Shown: one piece after another, positions 52,601 to 62,605 of the stretch
Numbering within the stretch: position 1 is the first letter of the stretch
Layout of the letters: every line of letters starts with the position of its first letter
DNA from: Phoebastria nigripes
Taxonomy: Eukaryota; Chordata; Aves; Procellariiformes; Diomedeidae
Length of the DNA: 64,000 nt
NCBI GenBank assembly: GCA_035582835.1
Contig: JAYKAV010001278.1
Span: 1,033,542 to 1,097,541, forward strand
Direction: 5' to 3'
The notes under the pieces: model-generated
Databases searched by the model: none
Seen by the model: the letters and a program-made list of their open reading frames with translations, nothing else
What the model was told of the DNA's origin: nothing
Translations under genes and position numbers: made by a program

Positions 52601-55504
52601 GAGGGTCTGTTTTGGTTATAGTCCATAATGTGGGGAAATTGTGCATGACATTTACAAAAGGCAAAACTTCATCTCTGTTGTCCTTGTATTCGAAAGAGTC
52701 AGATCCAGAGGAGGCATTGGGGAGAAACAGCTTGTTCTGCACTACTGTCCATCCACTATGTTACAGCCTGTGGATGTGTCTCAAAGAAGCAAGTAAAGCT
52801 CAGAGCGTTTCTCTAAGCAGGCTCAATCTGCAAAACAGCATCTGCCCCATGACCAAGCTGTGAAACTACTCCAAAACCATTCACAACCTTAAAAGTGTTT
52901 TTGAAATAAAGAGGATGAGTAAGTGAAAACACAATAGGAAGTTATTTGTACAATTCATGTTTGTGTGTGACAAAGTGAATACAAGAGAACTGGTAAAATA
53001 TTAGTGGAAAGGAGGTGATAGGAGCTACTGTATTAGAGTAGTTATTGTACATATTTAATTTCTTTGCAAATATTAGATGTTTGATTTTTTTTGTTTAGTT
53101 CAACATTATCCCTGATATGTGCTTAATCCACAGTCCAAAAAGTCAATGGAAAGCTTTGCAGTGTCTCAACTGTTGGTCAAGCAGCATATGTACTTTAATT
53201 AAATTCAGATTTTAAAAGTCAGCTAACTATTGAAGCCAGACTAGTTCTTTCCTCTGTTTGGGTAATAATTTGGGGGGGTAATAATTGGAGGAAGTGTTCA
53301 TTTGTAGACATTCCCCATTATCTCCAGCAGTTCAAAAGCATCTGGTTTACTAAGGCTTCTATATAGTATGAGAAATTACAGAATAATTAACAAGAGAATA
53401 TCCCAAAAAACACCAGAAAATAGTGAGGGAGTAATTACTGGAATGACATAGAAATGGATTTGGCATGGAAATACACATATTTGAAATCTACCTTAAATTT
53501 AAGCAATTTAAATTCAGTGCAAAAGGTCACACAAAACTGAAAGTGATGCTGGCTACTGTTTTATTGCATTGGTTTTATTCAAGATGCGTAACTGTGTATT
53601 ATTTATTCATTAAGTAAGTCCTGTGTTCCTTCGATATTGCTTCAGCATAATATACATGTTTAGCTCAGAGCTAGTGCAGAAGAGCGTGGAGTTAGTGCAG
53701 TGCAGTTGGTGCAAATCAAGCCCACTCTTCATGCTAGCACTGAGTTCAGAGAAGCCATGGACTGAAACACAAACACAGTCACTCAGGCATCTGAGTGTGT
53801 GGGCATGCTTTTCTGTGCCTATATTAGAGATATTTTACCAGCAGAGAAGGGAAGGAGGAGTTGAGGGAGAGGAGATCCCAGGTATTAAAAAAAAAAATTC
53901 TTTCTTGAGGTTGCACTTATTGTTTGCACATCCATCTGACTGGTAATAATGCCAGTTTCCTTGTTGAAAGATTTTTTACTGAAAATGACATAGTTCTGGC
54001 AGAGCACATAGAAAAAGTTTTTGAGACAGCTGTCTAAAAGGCATGTGGAATCTGAATTTCCCAATTGCTTATAGTTACTAAAAAGCACGATAATGCTGCC
54101 AGTATGGTACCTCAATTCAAACTGTGCAGATGTATCACATTATATTGCAGTACCTCTTAGCCTGAGATGGTCATTACTAAATTTGATGTCCAAAGGGGTG
54201 CAGCAATGGACAATGGAAGTGCTTTAGTAGAGGTGAAAAAGTGCATTCCCCCTTCTCTTCATTTGTTTACTAAAAATTCTGAAAATATTGATCCTAGAGA
54301 AGAAACGTAGCTGTTTAGCATAAGCATATGATTGGCTTGTGTTGGTGTTGAACCTTAAATACTTTAAGAACATTGCAAAAACAATGGTTTCTCCCCCCTT
54401 ACCTCACACCAGTCCTGTTTAGCAAGAGCTTGATCAGGCCTAAGCTGTTTGTGACTATCCCAACATTACAGGGCTCAGCTGTTAGAGAGAAGTATTGGAA
54501 TATATGCTAAAGGAAGCATATGGCTTTGCAAATCAGGGAGGAATTTATTTAGTAATAGAATTTTATTTAGAGATTGCTCATTAATTCTTTAAATCGGCTT
54601 TTGGTTACAAGTATTTGCTTAAGTTTATGCAACATAAATTGCATACAACTACAGCTCAAATTATTTCTTATGAATAATGTATTTGAACAAATATAGGCCT
54701 TTAATGTGTTTGCAGTTGATTTGTAGTCAGTTCATAATTTTTATGCCTGAGCTCATTTTTTCAAGTTGTTTGCTCATTTAGGTTAGAAGTGGGATTTTAC
54801 ATATCTCCAAGTATTTACTATGCAATTTTCAGGGTGTATGATTTATTGCTTGAGGTGCTTTTTTCCTCTCCTTGAAAGTCTCTGGGAGTCCACCTGCCTG
54901 ATAGCCTCCTGAAACATTTACTGTGTTTGAGTTTACTGTGCAGGTAATGGAAAGAGAAATGTAAAGTGATGAAAAACATTTCTCTGCTTCTTGTGCAAAT
55001 ATAAATTCATGCAATGGTTGTGCTATCATCTAATAAACTCTTTTGCATTCCTCCTAGATGATAATGCATGCGTCCAAATATTCGTGACTAAATAAATAAT
55101 TGTATGCACAGATTGGCATCATTCAGATTAAAGAAGTAGAATAAACCATGAGAAATATTCCAGGAGGGAATAATTTTATTGCGAAGTCATGTTTTCTGAA
55201 ACAGGAATGTCTCTTTCAGATCAGTTTCTGAGAAACTGCTGGAAATGCTGCTGTTTCTGGACCCGGATGTCCTGGTACAGCCCTGCTCACCCTCACCCTG
55301 GCCCTTTTGAGCTGGGATGAACTCAGGTACTTCTCTTGTTTCTTCTAACTGATCCATTTCAAATTGTGGTAGCTTAAGTTTCTGCTCACCACTCAACCCC
55401 TTGCTCGTCATTCAGTCGCCCAGAGTCTCCAGTCATACGTGTCCTTTGAGAGAGACAGCTCAGGGATAACAAGCCCATGAAAATGAAATGGCTGTTTTCT
55501 GTTT

Positions 55505-55700
55505 CGTTGCTTTGCCCGGGCAGCAGGATTTCAAGGCAGCACGGGTCTGCGGGCTGGATGGGCACCACCAGCTCTGCGGCCAAAGGGCTGCTCGTCCTCC
55601 TCGTGAAGGAGAGTTGCCGTCCCTGCAGCCCCTGTCCTGGCGTGACAGCCCCGTGGCTGTGACCAAGCGAGGCTCACCTTGTGGAAGACTTCAGACGGTT
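55505..55700. other. GC-rich block with moderate CpG density
   Basis: About 11 CpGs in 200 bp, and visibly GC-rich compared with its flanks. On the minus strand, CTTCCACAAG followed by GTGAGC at about 55680 is a good splice-donor match. No known protein is recognisable. It could be an exon edge, an old repeat or simple compositional drift. Confidence 0.35.
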
Positions 55701-56594
55701 CCAGGGGGTGTTGAGGCAAACTATGCTTGGGCCTCTCAGAGGTGGGAGTGTAAGAGAAAAAGGGAACTGCGGGTTTTGGCTGGGAAGTGAGTCTTCATAT
55801 GTTGTGCTCTTACACCTGGTGTGTGTGTGCAAATGGTGCTGAAAAGGAGGCATTTTTACTTTTGTGTTTCTATCCATTTCAATCAATGAGTGCTAGGCAC
55901 ATGCTGTACAGGGGAAGGAGCAGCAATTAATATAGCATGTGCTTTGTCCTAAAGTGAAATTAACTTGCAGTAAGGCCACTTCAGCAGAAAAAGCAATCAA
56001 GTCATAACAGGCAATAAGGGAGAGCTGAACATGGGAACACTGTCCAAGGCAAAAGACCACCATTTGAGCTCCTTGTTACGAGTCTTAGGCTTTATTTAGG
56101 CTCAGGTCTGGGGCTGTGCAGTTACAAGCNCAGCACAGCCTCACTGGAGCAGTGCTAGCCCTCATGAGCACTTGTGTCACTCTCCACGTAAGATATGAAA
56201 TCAAAAGCTGTACAGCTCTTCAAAGCTTTCACGCTGTCTTCTGAAAAGCTACTTAGACAGAAATGTGCTCTGCCATTTTTATGTGTGCTCTGCTTAGTAC
56301 TGTCACGGCTGTGTTGACTTATATTCTGATGTGATTTTTCTAGTGCAATTTTCCTCTTCTGGTGGAAAGCTGAGCCAGTCCTTAACATGACTAGCTTAGA
56401 AAAAAAAAAAAGGTGTCTGTAAGGATGCTGCCTATTAATATGCCTTGTAATTAGTACGTCCTGGATCTATGTTCAAGAGGCAGAATTTCAGTTAACCTCT
56501 TTGGCTGGTGGGAGTTCCCTGTCAATGTGAGCGAGGGGGAAAAGCCAAACGGTGGGGGCTCTGCAGCTCTATTCCCTAGCCTCTCTGGTCTCTC

Positions 56595-56690
56595 AGAAAA
56601 ATGACTCACGTATCAGTTTCCATGGATCAGTGGCCATCCTCCTCTGCAAGGAGACTTAGTTGCCAGGACAACTGTTGCCAAGACAGACTG
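56595..56690. promoter_or_regulatory. Candidate regulatory cluster: AP-1 site and RFX X-box-like repeats
   Basis: A perfect AP-1 site TGACTCA (56602-56608) lies about 50 bp before GTTGCCAGGACAAC (56659-56672). The latter differs at two positions from the palindromic RFX X-box GTTGCCATGGCAAC. A third half-site, GTTGCCAAGAC, follows at 56674-56684. Function is inferred from motif resemblance only. Confidence 0.3.
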
Positions 56691-57763
56691 GTTTTGCTTG
56701 GGAACAATTTCAGTGTGTTATTTCTGTACAGCAAACCATCTCCCGTGTCTATTGTTAGACCCATGTGAGAAGCTATTGGAGTTTTAACTCCAGGTGGAAA
56801 CTAGGAAACAGTAGGAAGGGAAAACAAGTCTAATTACCAAAAGGGAGTTTGCAGTCCTACATAGATCTGCACAAAGTTCGTGGTCTCTCAGACGGTATGT
56901 GCACTCTGCAAACATGGGCCCCAAAACCCAGCGTTGGAAGCCTCTTCAAGCCCTGAGATCAAAATGAATTCCCAAGCTTACAATTCTCTTTAAAAATATT
57001 TAGTTGGGAATAGGATAAGGTCCTTGGGGATATTCTGTATTGTAGTACGTAGCTATATAAGTTCTTATGATTGAGTACAGTGGCTGTGATCAACAGCCTG
57101 CACGTGCTGGAAGCAACAGGTTCCACCACCTCACCCGACCTGGGAAATGCTGGTGGTTTTGGGAACGACTGACATGCCCTCAAAGGACCACTCTGTTCCC
57201 TTTGAAANTGCTTGTGAGTTTTATGTCACCTGAAAGATTGCCTTAGCTTCACTTTCTTAATGGTATAGTGTTAATAGTATATATGCAACAGTCGAGAATC
57301 CCTCTTGTTACAGAGGCTTTTGAAGTTTATGATTCAAAACTTTACCATTGCTGTATTAGTTTCCAATTTTTTTGCATGAAATACTTTTAGTTCAAGTGGA
57401 AAATGTCTTTGATCATTGTATAATATTACATAGTATTCAACTGAATGGATGTAAGTTAGTTAAATGGATAAACTACTCTCCTGAGAAATACAAAGCAACC
57501 AAATTTAACACTGTTCTTGTTGTCCACCAGAGGTCACTTACAGGCCACTTTATTCACTATTGGCTGTGCTTTCACTTGCCTAGTTAGCATCTGTTGTTTC
57601 CCACATTAAGTACTTCTGGATCAGCTGTGCCAATGCAGGTCCTGAAGACCCTACTAATGACTTTGAATCTTTTCTAGAATCATTAACATTAAGAAACAGA
57701 AAGGCAAAATCCTGCTGAAACATGAGAAAAATCATGAAAAAGTGTAGGGACTTCACTGATCCC

Positions 57764-57775
57764 ATAATCTCAGTA
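57764..57775. repeat. Left copy of CR1 target-site duplication
   Basis: ATAATCTCAGTA occurs here and again at 58654-58665, immediately flanking the CR1. The match is exact over 12 bases. Confidence 0.85.
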
Positions 57776-58375
57776 GGTAATCTTAGCAAGTTTGCAGACG
57801 ACACCAAGCTGAGTGGTGCGGTCGACACACCTGAGGGACGGGATGCCATCCAGAGGGACCTGGACAAGCTGGAGAAGTGGGCCCGTGTGAACCTCATGAG
57901 GTTCAACAAGACCAAGTGCAAGGTCCTGCACCTGGGTCGGGGCAACCCCCAGCATCAATACAGGCTGGGGGATGAAGGGATTGAGAGCAGCCCTGCCAAG
58001 AAAGACTTGGGGGTACTGGTGGATGAAAAGCTGTACATGAGCCGGCAATGTGTGCTTGCAGCCCAGAAGGCCAACCGTATCCTGGGCTGCATCAAAAGAA
58101 GCGTGGCCAGCAGGTCGAGGGAGGTGATTCTGCCCCTCTACTCTGCCCTGGTGAGACCCCACCTGGAATACTGCATCCAGNTCTGGAGCCCTCAGCACAA
58201 GAAAGACATGGACCTGTTGGACCGGGTCCAGAGAAGGGCCACAAAAACGATCAGGGGGATGGAACGCCTCTCCTATGAAGAAAGGCTGAGAGAGTTGGGG
58301 TTGTTCATCCTGGTGAAGAGAAGGCTTTGGGGAGACCTTATTACAGCTTATCAGTACTTAAAGGGGGCTTTTTAG
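57776..58375 (+). pseudogene. CR1 ORF2 fragment: C-terminal part of reverse transcriptase
   Basis: This is the tail of the CR1 ORF2 polyprotein, whose reverse transcriptase would copy LINE RNA at a nicked target. The fragment begins at the catalytic FADD motif (codons at 57791-57802), which holds the two metal-binding aspartates. It continues through the CR1 thumb and connection segments, with recognisable stretches such as [21 protein letters not shown] and [11 protein letters not shown]. The upstream parts are missing: the endonuclease, the fingers, and the motif with SGVPQGS. It therefore cannot be active. The frame reads without a stop from the insertion point to TAG at 58373-58375. An open frame can be read upstream to an ATG at 57722, but that part is flanking DNA, not element. 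Confidence 0.93.
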
Positions 58376-58653
58376 TAGGGCCTGTTGCGACAGGACAAGG
58401 GGAAATGGTTTTAAACTAAAAGAGGGTAGATTTAGACTAGATATAAGGAAGACATTTTTTACACTGAGGGTGGTGAAACACTGGCACAGGTTGCCCAGAG
58501 AGGTGGTAGATGCCCCATCCCTGGAAACATTCAAGGTCAGGTTGGATGGGGCTCTGAGCAACCTGATCTAGTTGAAGATGTCCCTGCCCATGGCAGGGGG
58601 GTTGGATGGCCTTTAAAGGTCCCTTCCAACCCAAACCATTCTATGATTNTATG
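57776..58653 (+). mobile_element. 5'-truncated CR1 LINE retrotransposon with 12-bp target-site duplication
   Basis: This is a CR1 non-LTR retrotransposon, the main LINE of birds. It starts abruptly just before the reverse-transcriptase FADD motif and runs through the ORF2 C-terminus and the 3' untranslated region. It ends in the CR1-type tail of ATTCTATG-like 8-mers, at 58638-58653. The same 12 bases, ATAATCTCAGTA, flank both ends (57764-57775 and 58654-58665). I read these as the target-site duplication left by one insertion, and they fix both boundaries. The short length (about 880 bp) is the usual 5' truncation of target-primed reverse transcription. The frame is open for about 200 codons, and the duplication is still perfect, so this insertion is probably not among the oldest. 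One n lies at 58182 and one at 58649. Confidence 0.95.
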
Positions 58654-58665
58654 ATAATCTCAGTA
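58654..58665. repeat. Right copy of CR1 target-site duplication
   Basis: Exact 12-base match to 57764-57775. Its first bases, ATAAT, partly resemble the CR1 8-mer tail, so the true boundary could shift by a few bases. Confidence 0.85.
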
Positions 58666-59704
58666 ACTACACCATGCTTCGCAAGCTTTGCTGTGCATAT
58701 TAAAGAATTATCAGTGCGAACAGACTCTACCCTGTATTACTAAATCTATGTGGGATTCTTATCTGGATTCTTATCTGCTCAATCTTCACAAAACATTTCT
58801 CAATGTGCACTTAAATTGAGAAGCAAAATGTGTTTACAGCTTCTGATACTTCAACTGTATGTGAATCTCAGCTGTTGTGTGCTTGCAGAGGCCTTTGCTT
58901 CACAAATTTTTTTGCAACATGAAGAAAACCCTCAAGAAGTCTTTATTTGACCAATCAGTTGTCAAATGTGAACAACTTGTCCCACTTTGGCAAAAGATGC
59001 CATTCTACATCTTCTATTGCAGCTAGAGTGAAAAACTGGAAATCAGACATGGTGTTTTATGAGCCCTTAAGCATCAAGAAAAGGCCTGTGTTTGAAGCTG
59101 TCAGAACAGAAAATAACCCCATTCCGTNCATGTTTCATTTACAGTGGATGAAAGAAAAGCAAAGGAAAAGAGTGAGAAGGTTCCTATTCCTCCAGGATGA
59201 ACGAAGGGCAGAAATTCCCCATTAGTCTATAGACCCCGTTAGCCCAATAGTTAGACTATGTGCTCTGAACTTTGTATGAAAGGCATTTATTTTTGTTTTG
59301 TTACTTTTTGATGGCAAGATTTAACCACTTCTTGCACAGAGCAATATAGCACTCAACAGTTCGGCATCATACACCCATGTAAGCATCAGCATATTTTTTG
59401 TTTGATTCAGTTGAGTAAATATCAAGGTGTAAACTGTGGTTTTATTGTGAAGCACTGTAATTTATCTTTGTATGCGGGTATGCTGGAGCCGAAAAAAACT
59501 CTGTGAAATCCTCTGTCTCTCTAGCTCCTGGATTCTTCTGATACTGGGACAAGATTGTAGCTGCTCTCAAATTTAAAGGTGTAAATATGTCATGATTTTA
59601 CACTGTGCTTAGTTTTCCAGTTGCACTAAGCAATGCATTCTTTGCAGAAGTCAAACAGAAAGCTGGGTGAAAAGTGGCCTNGTGGCTGGATAAAAACTTT
59701 TCTT
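58666..59704. other. Unique stretch between the two CR1 elements
   Basis: About 1 kb with no recognised gene or repeat. Confidence 0.6.
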
Positions 59705-59793
59705 AGAATCATAGAATCATAGAATCATTAAGGTTGGAAAAGACCTCCAAGATCATCAAGTCCAACCGTCAACCCAACACCACCATGCCCACT

Positions 59794-60623
59794 NNNNNNN
59801 NNNNNNNNNNNNNNNNNNNNNNNNNNNNNNNNNNNNNNNNNNNNNNNNNNNNNNNNNNNNNNNNNNNNNNNNNNNNNNNNNNNNNNNNNNNNNNNNNNNN
59901 NNNNNNNNNNNNNNNNNNNNNNNNNNNNNNNNNNNNNNNNNNNNNNNNNNNNNNNNNNNNNNNNNNNNNNNNNNNNNNNNNNNNNNNNNNNNNNNNNNNN
60001 NNNNNNNNNNNNNNNNNNNNNNNNNNNNNNNNNNNNNNNNNNNNNNNNNNNNNNNNNNNNNNNNNNNNNNNNNNNNNNNNNNNNNNNNNNNNNNNNNNNN
60101 NNNNNNNNNNNNNNNNNNNNNNNNNNNNNNNNNNNNNNNNNNNNNNNNNNNNNNNNNNNNNNNNNNNNNNNNNNNNNNNNNNNNNNNNNNNNNNNNNNNN
60201 NNNNNNNNNNNNNNNNNNNNNNNNNNNNNNNNNNNNNNNNNNNNNNNNNNNNNNNNNNNNNNNNNNNNNNNNNNNNNNNNNNNNNNNNNNNNNNNNNNNN
60301 NNNNNNNNNNNNNNNNNNNNNNNNNNNNNNNNNNNNNNNNNNNNNNNNNNNNNNNNNNNNNNNNNNNNNNNNNNNNNNNNNNNNNNNNNNNNNNNNNNNN
60401 NNNNNNNNNNNNNNNNNNNNNNNNNNNNNNNNNNNNNNNNNNNNNNNNNNNNNNNNNNNNNNNNNNNNNNNNNNNNNNNNNNNNNNNNNNNNNNNNNNNN
60501 NNNNNNNNNNNNNNNNNNNNNNNNNNNNNNNNNNNNNNNNNNNNNNNNNNNNNNNNNNNNNNNNNNNNNNNNNNNNNNNNNNNNNNNNNNNNNNNNNNNN
60601 NNNNNNNNNNNNNNNNNNNNNNN
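59794..60623. other. Assembly gap of 830 n
   Basis: Run of 830 n inside the second CR1. Its size matches what a CR1 insertion would need, so the gap is probably repeat-induced. Open frames crossing it have no meaning. Confidence 0.99.
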
Positions 60624-60667
60624 GGCCCCAAAACGGAGCCCTGGGGGACACCGCTCGTGACCGGCCG
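60624..60667 (-). pseudogene. CR1 reverse-transcriptase fragment (SGVPQGS motif)
   Basis: On the minus strand this short block encodes TSGVPQGSVLG. This is the reverse-transcriptase motif that contacts the template-primer just upstream of the FADD catalytic motif. The coding sequence runs into the n gap, and the 5' side ends at about 60667 in unrelated DNA. It is a truncated remnant with no complete domain. Confidence 0.85.
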
Positions 60668-62065
60668 AGTCTTGAGTGATGGATGGCCCATACACAGATA
60701 CATTACAAATGTATAAAGTAAGTTCCCTTAAATCTCTATGAAGGTGAAGACAGAAGTTGTTTGATTTGATAGTCAAACTTTTACAATGCAAGTAAAACAG
60801 AACAGCTGACAGGAACGGTAAGAATAGCATCTTGATGTTATCTTCTTTCTGAATCCCATGCGTTTAAAGCTCAGATCTCTTTTAGCTCAGGTGACAGGAA
60901 GCTCAGTCAGCAAATTTTCAAAAGAGGAGGAGAAACTTGGTACGTGTGTTCTTAATAGTCAGTACCCCAAGTGAGGGATCCTGTGTGAATTGTGAACTTT
61001 GTCTGAATCTCAGACAGAACTTCCTCTGAGTTAAGCAGGTTGTTTGGGTTTTTTTGGTCTGGTCTGCTTCACAACTGTCTCACTCTCTTACAGCTTCTGT
61101 AAAGATTATATGCTCGGTCTTGCAAACACCAAAGTACAGACTCAGCACCTCTGCAAAGTCTGTTTTTAATAAGAAACAGGAATAGTTTTTGGTTTATAAG
61201 CTTAGGTCCGGACTAATACGCAGTCATTTAAAGTTCGAGGGAGGGGAAGGTGGTACAAAATTCCGCTTTGTTCCTAGTTTGTCAGCTGTCTGGCCCAGGA
61301 CAGAAAAATAAATTAAAGACTATCTGGTTCTCATTAATGTCCACTGGAAACTTCCTGGGATCTGCTTGTTTAGGTCTTTATTTTTATACATAGACATGAA
61401 NTCAGAGTATTATACATGCTGATGCTTATGCTGTCTAATTTCTACCATGAACGAAGGGTGAGACTCTGTAATAATAATTACAGTGTCATTCCTATTCCTA
61501 CTTATTTGTGTTATTACTACGGCATTGTTCCTAGTGTGTCCCGCTATATAAATTCCCTCCTCTCTCACAAGCAGTTGATACTTTTACCTTGCTCTTAATG
61601 TACAGAGTGGACACAGGACATCCAAAGATTTTTATCATTAATGAGGGTTGACTCAGGGTACTAGCCCAAAACAGGAAGCAACTGTTCATCTGCATAGTCT
61701 CTGTGGCAGGCTGACAAGTGAAAAGAAATAGATAAAGAGCTTCAGCTCTGCTCCATCCTTCTTACTGTGCAGAAGTACAGATGCACGGTAGGTTACACAG
61801 GCAAGGGATAAATCACTATTAATTCAGAAGAAAAAGATCCTGCACAGGACAGCTTCCACTTTATATCTTTCTAAGAGCCCTACTTAAAATCACTGTATAA
61901 GCACCTATTAAGAATGGTGCTCCATAATGCCTGGTCTGAGGTTTTTCTGAAACAAGGTTATTCCTAGGGTTTTGTACTTCCAAAGTCTTTAATCCTGACT
62001 CTAGTTGTCTCAATGAAAAGTTTGAAATACTTTGTAAACTCCTGGTTTGGGGATAAGAGCACTCT
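60668..62065. other. Unique non-coding stretch
   Basis: Nothing recognisable between the second CR1 and repeat copy B. Confidence 0.6.
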
Positions 62066-62605
62066 CTTGATCTGACATCAAAGNGAATCAATGAGCTAGC
62101 TGTGCATTTCTATCCACTGCTTTAGCCATACATTCTTTTGCAAGTGTCTAGAAGCTGTCACCCTGCTATGCTGTGATGAAAATAATTGGATGTAGTTCCT
62201 ACTTCTGTTTTTCCCATATGATATTGCTGCTGGTGAAGAATACTCTAAACTGATGGCAAGCTTGAAACTTCAAAAGCCAAGTGTTCTCAGGTGCTGAGCT
62301 GCTTGCTTCTCCAAGGAAATCTGCAGAGAGCTGCACCGTATATCAAAGAGCAGCCAGACATAAGACCATTCCCCCAAATGAATGATATGCAGAAAGAAAG
62401 GTACATTCAAGGATCTAAATAGTGAGGAACTCGGTACTCAAACTGGGAATCAGGGGAACCAAATAATTCTGGAAGAAGGGAAGGCTGTATAGAAATAAGG
62501 AGACAGAAAATGAAATTACAAATCCAATGAAGAAAGACATTTAATAATTTGTGAACACTAAGCCACTTGCCCTTATGATTTTTGCTTGTCACTTGATGCA
62601 GGTAT
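62066..62605. repeat. Unidentified interspersed repeat, copy B
   Basis: Diverged partner of 50740-51300, about 11.3 kb downstream in the same orientation. Matching blocks: CTGACATCAAAG (62072), the TAGAAGCT to GATGTA block (62149-62194), TTGCTGCTGG with AAACTGAT (about 62224), ACTTCAAAAGC and GCTTGCTTCT (62267-62310), ACTCAAACTGG (about 62436) and TTGTCACTTG (62586). Small indels separate the blocks, but the order is kept throughout. On the minus strand both copies share a short stretch reading SLEKQA(S/A)Q, but stops interrupt both. Whether it was ever coding is unclear. Confidence 0.8.

Larger units (their letters stand above)
51301..57763. other. Non-coding stretch, GC-richer toward its right side
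   Basis: Contains the palindromic relic at 51881, the AAAAC repeat, the GC-rich block at 55.5 kb and the AP-1/RFX-like cluster. No coding gene is recognised. Confidence 0.6.
59705..60667 (-). mobile_element. Second CR1 LINE, minus strand, interrupted by an 830-n assembly gap
   Basis: The left edge (59705-59793) is the reverse complement of a CR1 3' end. It has three copies of the AGAATCAT 8-mer, followed by the conserved stretch that includes GGTTGGAAAAGACCTCCAAG. The right edge (60624-60667) reads on the minus strand as the reverse-transcriptase segment RPVTSGVPQGSVLG, so both ends belong to one CR1 orientation. From SGVPQGS to the 3' end, the first CR1 in this window predicts roughly 980 bp. 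This element spans 963 bp including the gap, so a single insertion plausibly fills the gap. Its 3' sequence differs from the copy at 57776, which indicates another CR1 subfamily. No convincing target-site duplication is visible. Confidence 0.9.

Noticed and set aside
53623..53946. Plus-strand open frame of 107 codons
   Set aside because: No recognisable domain, start context or splice support.
57770..58278. Minus-strand and +1-frame open frames across the first CR1
   Set aside because: Shadows of the CR1 ORF2 frame.
59728..60830. Four long open frames (over 300 codons) on both strands
   Set aside because: They are almost entirely the 830-n gap read as X. Only the edges are real sequence, and those are CR1.
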